Origin: SIG565 sp045590755
Lineage (GTDB): Bacteria > Bacillota > Clostridia > Oscillospirales > Acutalibacteraceae
Reading direction: 5' to 3'
Assembly: GCA_045590755.1 (NCBI GenBank)
Contig: JAZNRP010000033.1
Coordinates: 1-64,000 of the forward strand
Length of the DNA stretch: 64,000 nucleotides
The translations under genes were made by a program, and so were the position numbers. Below are positions 57,586 to 64,000 of the stretch, one piece after another (the first letter of the stretch is position 1; each line of letters starts with the position of its first letter). Under the pieces are notes generated by a model. That model was not told where the DNA came from. It did no database searches and saw only the letters and a list, made by a program, of their open reading frames with translations.

Positions 57586-59610
57586 ATGAGAATAGCATTG
57601 GCGGGAAATCCAAACTCGGGAAAGACCACAATGTATAACGCGCTAACGGGAAGTAACGAAAAGGTTGGCAACTGGGCAGGCGTTACGGTTGAACAAAAGG
57701 TTCATCCAATAAAAAAGACATATTATAACGGGGAAGATACTCTTTTAGCGGTTGATTTGCCTGGCGCATACTCAATGTCGCCCTTTACAAGCGAAGAAAG
57801 TATAACAAGTGCCTACATAAAGGAAGAAAATCCCGATGTTATTATTAATATTGTGGATGCTACTAATTTAAGCCGTAGTCTTTTCTTTACAACCCAGCTT
57901 TTAGAACTCGGTATACCCGTTGTTGTGGCACTTAATAAAAGCGATATTAACGAGAAGAAAAAGACCGTAATAAATACCGAAAAGTTATCTTTGCTGTTAG
58001 ACTGCCCTGTAGTTGAAACTGTTTCAATTTCGGCAGAGGGTTTAAAGAGGCTTGTAGAAAAGGCGGTTTCTTTAAGGGGCGCCGCACAAAAATCACCCTA
58101 TAAGCAGGAAGATATAAATGTTGCAGATAAAAGCGCTGCAAGAAATGCAGACCGTAAGCGGTTTTCATTTGTTAACAGTATAGTTAAACAGGTTGAAAAA
58201 CGCGTGGTCTTCACAAAGGATAAAAACTTTGGCGATAAAATTGACGCGGTTATTACAAATAGATGGTTTGGTATTCCGATTTTTGCTGTTGTTATGTTCT
58301 TGGTGTTCCAGATTTCACAGGTGTGGTTAGGCCCTTGGATTGCCGAAGGATACGAGTTTGATAACGGCACCGTTATCCCCGGTCTTGTAACATTGCTCGA
58401 AATGTTTCAAGCGTGGGTTGGCGGACTGCTTGCAAACGCTAATCCGCTGCTTTCAGCCCTTTTAGTTGACGGTGTAATTGGCGGTGTAATCGCCGTTGTT
58501 GGTTTTTTACCGCTTGTTATGGTAATGTATTTCCTTATTGCAATACTTGAAGACTGCGGCTATATGTCGCGTGTTGCCGTAGTGCTTGACCCTATATTTA
58601 AAAGGGTGGGGCTTTCGGGCAAATCGGTTATTCCGTTTGTAATTACGGTTGGTTGCGCAGTTCCGGGTATTATGGCAAGTCGCACAATTCGTGATGAGCG
58701 TGAGCGCAGAGCCACAGCGATGCTTGCACCATTTATGCCGTGCGGCGCTAAAATCCCCGTAATTTCACTCTTTGCAGGTGCATTTTTCGATAATGCAGGA
58801 TGGGTAAGTACCGTTATGTATTTGTCGGGTATCGCACTTATATTTGTGGGAGCTCTGCTCATAAATAAAATTACAGGGTATAATGCAAAAAAATCCTACT
58901 TTATTATAGAAATGCCCGAATATAAATGGCCGTCATTATGCGGTGCATTTAAATCAATGTGCAGTCGCGGTTGGGCTTACATAGTTAAAGCGGCAACAAT
59001 TATTCTGCTTTGTAATACTTTAGTTCAGTTAATGCAGACATTCAGTTGGAGTTTCAAGGTAGCAGAAAGTGCCGATACTTCTATCTTGGCTACTATTGCA
59101 GGTCCCTTTGCATACTTTTTAGCACCCATTGTGGGTGTTGTTTCTTGGCAACTCGCCGCCGCGGCAGTTACGGGATTTATCGCGAAAGAGAATGTTGTAG
59201 GTACTTTAGCGGTATGCTTTGTAGGACTTGAAAATCTCATTGATACCGAAGAACTTATACTTCTTGAAGGTACGGGCGGCGCTGCAGCGGGCATTATGGC
59301 TATTACCAAGATAGCCGCACTCGCTTACCTTATGTTTAATCTTTATACACCGCCGTGCTTTGCGGCAATCGGCGCTATGAATGCCGAAATGAAGAGTAAA
59401 AAATGGATTTGGGGCGGAATAGGTTTTCAACTCGGCGTTGGCTATACAATAAGTTATCTTGTGTATACAGTCGGAACGCTCATTACTGCACCCACCACGC
59501 TTAATATTGCTACTGCTATGGGTGGCTTAGCCGTAGTTCTTGTGTTTGTTATTACTGTACTGGCACTTATTATAAATACAAATAAAAAACTTTTAGCACA
59601 GGTTAAATAA
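57586..59610 (+). CDS. feoB: Ferrous iron transporter FeoB
   Basis: Fe2+ importer, 674 aa. The N-terminal G domain has GNPNSGKTT (G1), DLPGAYSM (G3) and NKSD (G4), followed by a GDI-type helical part. About 10 membrane helices carry the two Gate motifs (PFVITVGCAVPGIMASR and the later VGVVSWQLAAAAVTGFIAKE). ATG 57586 is behind AAAGGGGAG; the upstream in-frame codons run through the palindrome and are excluded. Confidence 0.95.
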   Translation: MRIALAGNPNSGKTTMYNALTGSNEKVGNWAGVTVEQKVHPIKKTYYNGEDTLLAVDLPGAYSMSPFTSEESITSAYIKEENPDVIINIVDATNLSRSLFFTTQLLELGIPVVVALNKSDINEKKKTVINTEKLSLLLDCPVVETVSISAEGLKRLVEKAVSLRGAAQKSPYKQEDINVADKSAARNADRKRFSFVNSIVKQVEKRVVFTKDKNFGDKIDAVITNRWFGIPIFAVVMFLVFQISQVWLGPWIAEGYEFDNGTVIPGLVTLLEMFQAWVGGLLANANPLLSALLVDGVIGGVIAVVGFLPLVMVMYFLIAILEDCGYMSRVAVVLDPIFKRVGLSGKSVIPFVITVGCAVPGIMASRTIRDERERRATAMLAPFMPCGAKIPVISLFAGAFFDNAGWVSTVMYLSGIALIFVGALLINKITGYNAKKSYFIIEMPEYKWPSLCGAFKSMCSRGWAYIVKAATIILLCNTLVQLMQTFSWSFKVAESADTSILATIAGPFAYFLAPIVGVVSWQLAAAAVTGFIAKENVVGTLAVCFVGLENLIDTEELILLEGTGGAAAGIMAITKIAALAYLMFNLYTPPCFAAIGAMNAEMKSKKWIWGGIGFQLGVGYTISYLVYTVGTLITAPTTLNIATAMGGLAVVLVFVITVLALIINTNKKLLAQVK

Positions 59611-59612
59611 TT

Positions 59613-59774
59613 ATGGAAAATTATATTATAATCGCCGTCCTTGTTGTTATAATCGGCGCCATTATCGGTTATCTTGTTAAAAAGAAAAAACAGGGCGTTA
59701 AATGTATAGGTTGTCCGTATGCAAATCAGTGCGGCGGACACTGCGATAAAGGACAAAACAATAAAGAAGTTTAA
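59613..59774 (+). CDS. FeoB-associated Cys-rich membrane protein
   Basis: A 53-aa protein: one N-terminal membrane helix (IIIAVLVVIIGAIIGYLV), a KKKK stop-transfer patch, then a cysteine cluster CIGCPYANQCGGHC. This is the known small partner found after feoB in Firmicutes, possibly handling Fe2+ at the membrane. It starts 2 nt after the feoB stop and ends before a strong terminator. Confidence 0.88.
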   Translation: MENYIIIAVLVVIIGAIIGYLVKKKKQGVKCIGCPYANQCGGHCDKGQNNKEV

Positions 59775-59775
59775 C

Positions 59776-59815
59776 AAAAATCCCCTTTGCAATAAGGGGA
59801 TTTTTCGTTTTTTTT
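59776..59815 (+). terminator. Terminator of the feo operon
   Basis: AAAAATCCCC / GGGGATTTTT stem (59776-59785 with 59796-59805), followed by CGTTTTTTTT. Confidence 0.85.
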
Positions 59816-59864
59816 GATGACTTTTTCGACAAAATGTGATATTATAGTATGCGAGGTGTCAAGT

Positions 59865-60632
59865 ATGTTTTTTATGAGTAAGGGTACCATACCCGAGGGA
59901 GTGGGTTTTAGCACCTTTGGTGTGGGACATTTAATATGGCTTTTCGCTATAATTGTAGGAATAGTTGCGGCGGCCTTTGTCTATAAGGGTTTAAACAGTA
60001 AGCACCGCAAAATTATGCGGCTGACCGTTGGCGCGTTAATCGTTTTTCTTGAGATTACAAAAGATATTTATCATATAATATTGGGCGAGTTTTCGTATGG
60101 CTATTTGCCGTTCCACCTTTGCGGAATTAACATTCTGCTTATAGCATTTGATATGATAAAGCCCACCAAAATTGTCCGTAATTTCTTGTATTATTTCGCC
60201 ATTGCAGGCGCGGCATTAGCACTCATTTTCCCGAACTGGACACAACTGCCTTTTTGGAACTTTTCAAGCATACACAGTTTTTCAATTCACGCCTTACTCA
60301 TTATGTACCCCGTGCTTTTGGTGGCAGGCGGAGAACTGACACTTGATGTTAAAACAATGCCTAAGTGCATATTGCTGCTGATTTTAATGGCAATCCCAAT
60401 TTATTTTATGAATATGGCGTGGGGCACTAACTTTATGTTTTTAATGGAGCCCGATAAAGGTAATCCACTCGAAATGTTCGAAAAACTTTTAGGCAGTCAT
60501 CTTTGGGGCTTCCCGATTTTACTTCCGGTTGTAATGTTTTTAATGTATATACCAATTGCTATAATTAAAAAGAAAAAATCCCCAAAAACCACACCCGCAG
60601 AAACCGAAGAAAAAGAAACGGTGACAATGTAA
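59865..60632 (+). CDS. YwaF/TMEM164-like integral membrane protein
   Basis: A 255-aa protein with about seven membrane helices. The segment YLPFHLCGINILL (the LPxHLC motif) and FSIHALLIMYPVLL mark the TIGR02206 (YwaF) family, whose eukaryotic relative TMEM164 is an acyltransferase. A bacterial function is not established. The start is set at 59865 from GAGGTG 6 nt upstream. It ends in a Lys/Thr/Glu-rich cytosolic tail and is monocistronic. Confidence 0.85.
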   Translation: MFFMSKGTIPEGVGFSTFGVGHLIWLFAIIVGIVAAAFVYKGLNSKHRKIMRLTVGALIVFLEITKDIYHIILGEFSYGYLPFHLCGINILLIAFDMIKPTKIVRNFLYYFAIAGAALALIFPNWTQLPFWNFSSIHSFSIHALLIMYPVLLVAGGELTLDVKTMPKCILLLILMAIPIYFMNMAWGTNFMFLMEPDKGNPLEMFEKLLGSHLWGFPILLPVVMFLMYIPIAIIKKKKSPKTTPAETEEKETVTM

Positions 60633-60638
60633 AAAACA

Positions 60639-60668
60639 AAAAGGACTTGGAAAACCAAGTCCTTTCTT
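60639..60668 (+). terminator. Terminator after the YwaF-like gene
   Basis: Stem AAAGGACTTGG-AAAA-CCAAGTCCTTT followed by CTTTATT. Confidence 0.85.
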
Positions 60669-60770
60669 TATTGTTGATTTTTTATTTTATAGGTGGTTTA
60701 ATTGCCATATTTGCAATAGCACTTTTTAAATGGGTTAAAAATGATGAACTATTAAATCCTAAGCGTGCTA

Positions 60771-61121
60771 TTATAAATTGTATTTTTCTTTTGTTGTATT
60801 TATAGAAGAAATCAATACTCGTCTAATTTTACCACAATCATTTTGTAGTCCGGAATATATATCGTTGTCAATAATATCAGTTTTTGAAAAAAGTTTAAGC
60901 CAATATTCAGTTTCGTAACATTCTTTAAGTGCAATTTGAAGTTTTGAAACAAAATCGGCTTTGCTTTGCGCATAATTCGCCTCGTGAATATTAGCACCTA
61001 TACTTGTTCCGCTTTTGAGAATTTGGTTCTTTAAAACACCTTTTCCTTGAATTCTATCGGTTAAATTAACGATTTTTACTGCGAACTCGACCGAAAAATC
61101 TACCAAAAAATTATCAGACAT
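60771..61121 (-). CDS. Four-helix-bundle protein (S23/IVS-protein family), copy 2
   Basis: A 116-aa relative of the gene at 36394, sharing KSGTSIGANIHEA and SKADFVSKLQIALKECYETEYWLKL. The ATG at 61121 follows AAAGGAG by 7 nt; an upstream in-frame ATG is in repeat DNA. The 180 bp just upstream are an array of small palindromes, as at copy 1. Its function is unknown. Confidence 0.88.
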   Translation of the reverse strand: MSDNFLVDFSVEFAVKIVNLTDRIQGKGVLKNQILKSGTSIGANIHEANYAQSKADFVSKLQIALKECYETEYWLKLFSKTDIIDNDIYSGLQNDCGKIRRVLISSINTTKEKYNL

Positions 61122-61136
61122 ATATATTCTCCTTTT

Positions 61137-61318
61137 AATGAAATGCGCTATGCGCATGAAATGATTTCATCATGAAATGCAACTTGCGTTGCATGAAATA
61201 AAATTTGCCATAAAGACCTATTAAAACAATGTGCCACATCAAAAGATGCGGCACATTTCATGCTTTAGCATTTAATTCACAGCGTGAATTTCATTTGCCG
61301 TAAGGCAAATTTCATTAA
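61137..61318. repeat. Array of short palindromes spaced by ATGAAAT/ATTTCAT
   Basis: Successive hairpins include ATGCGC-TA-TGCGCAT, GAAATGATTTC, GCAAC-TTGC-GTTGC, GCCACATC-AAAA-GATGCGGC, TTCAC-AGC-GTGAA and TTTGCC-GTAA-GGCAAA. They are separated by the heptamer ATGAAAT on the left half and its complement ATTTCAT on the right half. The whole block is thus arranged as a large inverted structure. It contains no gene. Confidence 0.8.
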
Positions 61319-61333
61319 ACAAATAATTCATGA

Positions 61334-62335
61334 TTATTTATTAAGAGCTTCGTTAACTGCAACTGCGCAAGCAACTGTCATACCAACCATAGGGTTGTTA
61401 CCGGCCCCTATAAGACCCATCATTTCAACATGAGCAGGAACAGAAGAAGAACCTGCAAACTGAGCGTCAGAGTGCATACGGCCCATTGTATCGGTCATAC
61501 CGTAGGAAGCAGGACCTGCAGCCATGTTATCGGGGTGGAGCGTACGGCCTGTACCGCCACCGCTGGCTACTGAGAAGTACTTCTTGCCCTGTTCAATACA
61601 TTCTTTCTTGTAAGTACCTGCAACAGGATGCTGGAAGCGTGTCGGGTTGGTTGAGTTACCGGTGATGGAAACATCAACGCCTTCCTTGTGCATAATAGCA
61701 ACGCCTTCGCGTACATCATCAGCACCGTAGCAACGAACCTTTGAGCGTTCGCCGTTTGAGTAAGCAATTTCTTCAACTATGTTAAGTTCGCCTGTAAAGT
61801 AGTCAAACTTGGTCTGAACATAGGTAAAGCCATTGATACGAGAAATAATTTTAGCAGCATCTTTGCCAAGACCGTTAAGAATAACGCGAAGCGGTTCTTT
61901 ACGGGCTTTGTTAGCGCTACGAGCAAGACCGATAGCGCCTTCAGCAGCGGCAAAAGATTCGTGGCCTGCCAAGAATGCAAAGCACTTTGTTTCTTCACGG
62001 AGAAGCATTGCGCCGAGGTTTCCGTGGCCGATACCAACCTTGCGGTCATCAGCAACCGAGCCGGGAATACAGAATGCCTGTAAACCAAGACCGATTTTTT
62101 CAGCAGCTTCAGCAGCGTTAGCGGCGTTGTCCTTAATTGCAATAGCGCAACCTACAACATAAGCCCAGCAAGCATTTTCAAAGCAGATGGGCTGAATGCC
62201 CTTAACGATATTATAAGCATCTACGCCTGCTTTATCGCAGATTTCTTTAGCTTCCTCAATGGAGGAAATACCGTGTTTGTTTAACTCGGCGTTAATTTGG
62301 TCAATTCTTCTTTCATAACTTTCGAATAAAGCCAT
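61334..62335 (-). CDS. GGGtGRT family protein
   Basis: A 333-aa protein with the name-giving motif ASGGGTGRTLHPDNMAAGP. GYGTDTMGRMHSD-like GMTDTMGRMHSDAQFAGSSSVP follows. The family is conserved in anaerobes and its function is not known to me. It is 18 bp downstream of a NifU/SufU-like scaffold gene, which suggests a metal- or cluster-related role. A strong GAGGAGGA-type SD precedes the start. Confidence 0.88.
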   Translation of the reverse strand: MALFESYERRIDQINAELNKHGISSIEEAKEICDKAGVDAYNIVKGIQPICFENACWAYVVGCAIAIKDNAANAAEAAEKIGLGLQAFCIPGSVADDRKVGIGHGNLGAMLLREETKCFAFLAGHESFAAAEGAIGLARSANKARKEPLRVILNGLGKDAAKIISRINGFTYVQTKFDYFTGELNIVEEIAYSNGERSKVRCYGADDVREGVAIMHKEGVDVSITGNSTNPTRFQHPVAGTYKKECIEQGKKYFSVASGGGTGRTLHPDNMAAGPASYGMTDTMGRMHSDAQFAGSSSVPAHVEMMGLIGAGNNPMVGMTVACAVAVNEALNK

Positions 62336-62353
62336 TTTTTCTTCCTCCTTTAA

Positions 62354-63046
62354 TTATTCGTGGCGCGGGTCAATGAGCTTAGCAGCGTCATCAACGCGTC
62401 CGTACTGACCGCTGGCCTTTGCTAATGCTTCATTAGCGTCCATGCCTTTAGCAATCATATCCATCATTTTTCCTAAGTGTACAAACTTGTAACCGATAAT
62501 TGTACCTGCTTCATCAACAGCACATTTTGTAATGTAACCTTCAGCAAGTTCAAGGTAACGCGGTCCTTTAAGAGAAGTTGCATAGGTTGTACCAGTTTGT
62601 GAGCGTAAGCCCTTACCTAAGTCTTCAAGACCGGCACCTATCTGGAGACCGTTTTCGGAGAAAGCACTCTGAGTACGACCGTAAACAATCTGTAAAAAGA
62701 GTTCGCGCATAGCTGTGTTGATAGCATCGCAAACCAAGTCGGTATTAAGCGCTTCAAGAATGGTTTTGCCAACAAGGATTTCGGAAGCCATAGCGGCAGA
62801 GTGGGTCATACCCGAGCAGCCGATGGTTTCAACCAAAGCTTCTTCAATCACACCGTCTTTAACATTGAGTGTGAGTTTGCAAGCGCCCTGTTGCGGTGCG
62901 CACCAACCAATGCCGTGTGTAAGGCCGGAAATATCTTTTACTTCCTTAACCTGAACCCATTTTCCTTCTTCCGGAATCGGAGCAGGACCATGGTATGCGC
63001 CCTTGGCAAGCGGACACATATTTTCAACTTCTTTAGAAATAATCAT
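62354..63046 (-). CDS. Iron-sulfur scaffold (NifU/IscU-like) protein
   Basis: A 230-aa protein related to the U-type Fe-S scaffolds. It has IGWCAPQQGACKL, then VETIGCSGMTHSAAMASEILVGKT with a conserved cysteine in the usual scaffold position, and a longer C-terminal part (RYLELAEGYITKCAVDEAG) not found in IscU. ATG 63046 follows AAAGGAG by 7 nt. It is the first gene of a pair with the GGGtGRT gene. Confidence 0.82.
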   Translation of the reverse strand: MIISKEVENMCPLAKGAYHGPAPIPEEGKWVQVKEVKDISGLTHGIGWCAPQQGACKLTLNVKDGVIEEALVETIGCSGMTHSAAMASEILVGKTILEALNTDLVCDAINTAMRELFLQIVYGRTQSAFSENGLQIGAGLEDLGKGLRSQTGTTYATSLKGPRYLELAEGYITKCAVDEAGTIIGYKFVHLGKMMDMIAKGMDANEALAKASGQYGRVDDAAKLIDPRHE

Positions 63047-63103
63047 ATATGTACTCCTTTCGGTATTTTAGTCGCATTTACAAAATTCGACCGGACACAA
63101 ACA

Positions 63104-63132
63104 ATTATATAATAAAATTCGAAAAAAAACAA
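63104..63132 (-). promoter_or_regulatory. Promoter of the NifU-like/GGGtGRT pair
   Basis: Minus-strand TTGTTT (63127-63132), 17-nt spacer, TATAAT (63104-63109). Confidence 0.6.
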
Positions 63133-63167
63133 CACCAAAATGTTAATTTGTGAAAAAATTATCATTA

Positions 63168-63196
63168 TTGAGTTTTAAGTGCTAATATGATAATAT
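63168..63196 (+). promoter_or_regulatory. Promoter of the flavin reductase gene
   Basis: TTGAGT (63168-63173), 17-nt spacer, TAATAT (63191-63196); SD GGGGAG follows, 7 nt before the ATG. Confidence 0.6.
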
Positions 63197-63222
63197 ATAA
63201 TCACCAAAAGGGGAGTGTTTTT

Positions 63223-63723
63223 ATGAGTTTTTCTGAAATCAGCGCAAAGGAAATAAAAGATAATATTATAAAAAGTATAGCGGACGAATGGATGCTTATA
63301 ACCGCAGGCAATAAAGATGATTATAATATGATGACGGCATCGTGGGGCTTTATGGGCGAAATGTGGGGTAATGACAGTGTGATTGCTGCCGTCCGCCCAC
63401 AGCGTTATACAATGGAGTTTATTGATAAAAACGATTATTTTACTTTAAGCTTTTACGGTGACCAAAAGCAAATCCACAAGGTTTGCGGCTCGGTGTCTGG
63501 TAGGGATGTAAACAAGACCGAAATGACGGGGCTAACACCCGTATTTAGTGATAATACTGTGTATTTCGATGAAGCACGGCTTGTAATTATCTGCAAAAAG
63601 CAGTATGTAGCGCCCCTTACCGCCGACGGATTTATTGACAAATCGTTATTAGAAAAGTGGTATAACAACGATTTGCACAATATGATTATCGGTAAAATTG
63701 AAAAGGTTTTAATAAAAGAGTAA
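63223..63723 (+). CDS. Flavin reductase-like (FMN-binding split barrel) protein
   Basis: A 166-aa protein of the flavin reductase/FMN split-barrel family: MMTASWGFMGEMWGNDSVIAAVRPQRYTMEFI is the FMN-binding stretch, followed by FTLSFYG and KVCGSVSGRDVNKTE. Such proteins reduce or bind FMN, and many clostridial members are of unknown partner. ATG 63223 is used because of its SD. It is a single gene with its own promoter and terminator. Confidence 0.85.
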   Translation: MSFSEISAKEIKDNIIKSIADEWMLITAGNKDDYNMMTASWGFMGEMWGNDSVIAAVRPQRYTMEFIDKNDYFTLSFYGDQKQIHKVCGSVSGRDVNKTEMTGLTPVFSDNTVYFDEARLVIICKKQYVAPLTADGFIDKSLLEKWYNNDLHNMIIGKIEKVLIKE

Positions 63724-63728
63724 AAATA

Positions 63729-63762
63729 AAAAGCCGTTTGGACGAAAATCCAAACGGCTTTT
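63729..63762 (+). terminator. Terminator after the flavin reductase gene
   Basis: Stem AAAAGCCGTTTGGA / TCCAAACGGCTTTT (63729-63742 with 63749-63762). Its form is bidirectional, also serving the convergent amidase. Confidence 0.85.
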
Positions 63763-63765
63763 ACA

Positions 63766-64000
63766 CTATTTCATTAAAAGACTGATTATTTTATTAAGTA
63801 GTTTAATTATAATATTTTTTTCATCCTTTTCTGTTACACAGTCGCTGTTGATATTAGCATCAAAAGTGTTTTTAGAAGTTAATTCGCATTTGTCAATAAT
63901 TACGCCTGCCAAAGCCGAAGATATTTTATCGGCAAATTGTTCCGTCAAAATAATGGGTGTATCGGCTGTACTGTCCATAAAACCACATTCCATTAATATT
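63766..64000 (-). CDS. N-acetylmuramoyl-L-alanine amidase, C-terminal part (cut by window edge)
   Basis: The minus-strand frame is open to the window end and reads ILMECGFMDSTADTPIILTEQFADKISSAL, the last conserved block of Amidase_3. It closely resembles the phage-module amidase (LLELGFMDSTVDVPIIL). Instead of a SPOR domain it ends with a charged linker and a hydrophobic helix. It is complete only beyond the window. Confidence 0.75.
   Translation of the reverse strand, partial: ILMECGFMDSTADTPIILTEQFADKISSALAGVIIDKCELTSKNTFDANINSDCVTEKDEKNIIIKLLNKIISLLMK

Noticed and set aside
61137..61318. CRISPR array or tandem direct repeat
   Set aside because: Units differ in sequence and are palindromes separated by a 7-bp motif; no spacer pattern.

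Overview
The window looks like chromosome from a strictly anaerobic, low-GC member of the Clostridia (Bacillota), probably an Oscillospirales-like gut lineage. The evidence is strong AAAGGAG-type ribosome binding sites, TTGACA-N17-TATAAT promoters, tRNA genes with encoded CCA, Clostridia-type riboswitch leaders, pyruvate formate-lyase, feoAB, and a GGGtGRT/NifU-like pair. This placement is inference from gene content; no 16S gene is present.

Left part (1-20.7 kb): two tRNA genes, then two long minus-strand nucleotide operons. The purine operon reads purE-purC-purF-purM-purN-purO-purH(transformylase only)-purD-purL. It has a consensus promoter and a ZTP (pfl) riboswitch whose 3' end overlaps an intrinsic terminator. 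The pyrimidine operon reads pyrC-carB-pyrK-pyrD-pyrF-pyrE-pyrB-pyrI, behind a promoter, a PyrR-type RNA binding loop and a terminator. Several nucleotide enzymes lack a glutaminase: PurF has no catalytic Cys2, carB has no carA beside it, and both GuaA proteins lack a GATase domain.

Middle (20.9-39 kb): pyruvate formate-lyase split into a large subunit and a separate 80-aa glycyl-radical protein, its activase, and a sodium/solute symporter. Next come a P-type ATPase behind a yybP-ykoY (Mn2+) riboswitch and a four-gene cell-envelope operon that includes a GT2-GtrA-phosphodiester glycosidase fusion. Housekeeping genes follow: MATE, HD hydrolase, rlmD-like, maf, and a four-helix-bundle gene beside palindromes and tRNA-Arg.

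39.1-49.1 kb is a compact phage module with small and large terminase, scaffold, capsid, portal, tail proteins, a GHL10-type lipoprotein, holin and amidase. It has no integrase, repressor or replication genes. The large terminase carries an in-frame TGA where family members have Trp.

49.1-55.5 kb (minus strand) holds the most unusual locus: cysK, a CofE-like gene, a GATase-less guaA, and then, behind its own promoter, a 692-aa fusion of a macro-like domain, a TIR domain and a second near-copy of the GuaA ATP-pyrophosphatase. A truncated TetR regulator lies just downstream. The fusion is the best candidate here for an undescribed (possibly immune) system.

55.5-64 kb: M14 peptidase, tRNA-Arg, a DtxR-family regulator divergent from feoA-feoB-FeoB-associated protein with two palindromic elements, a YwaF-like membrane protein, a second four-helix-bundle gene with a palindrome array, the GGGtGRT/NifU-like pair, a flavin reductase, and a cut-off amidase at the right edge.
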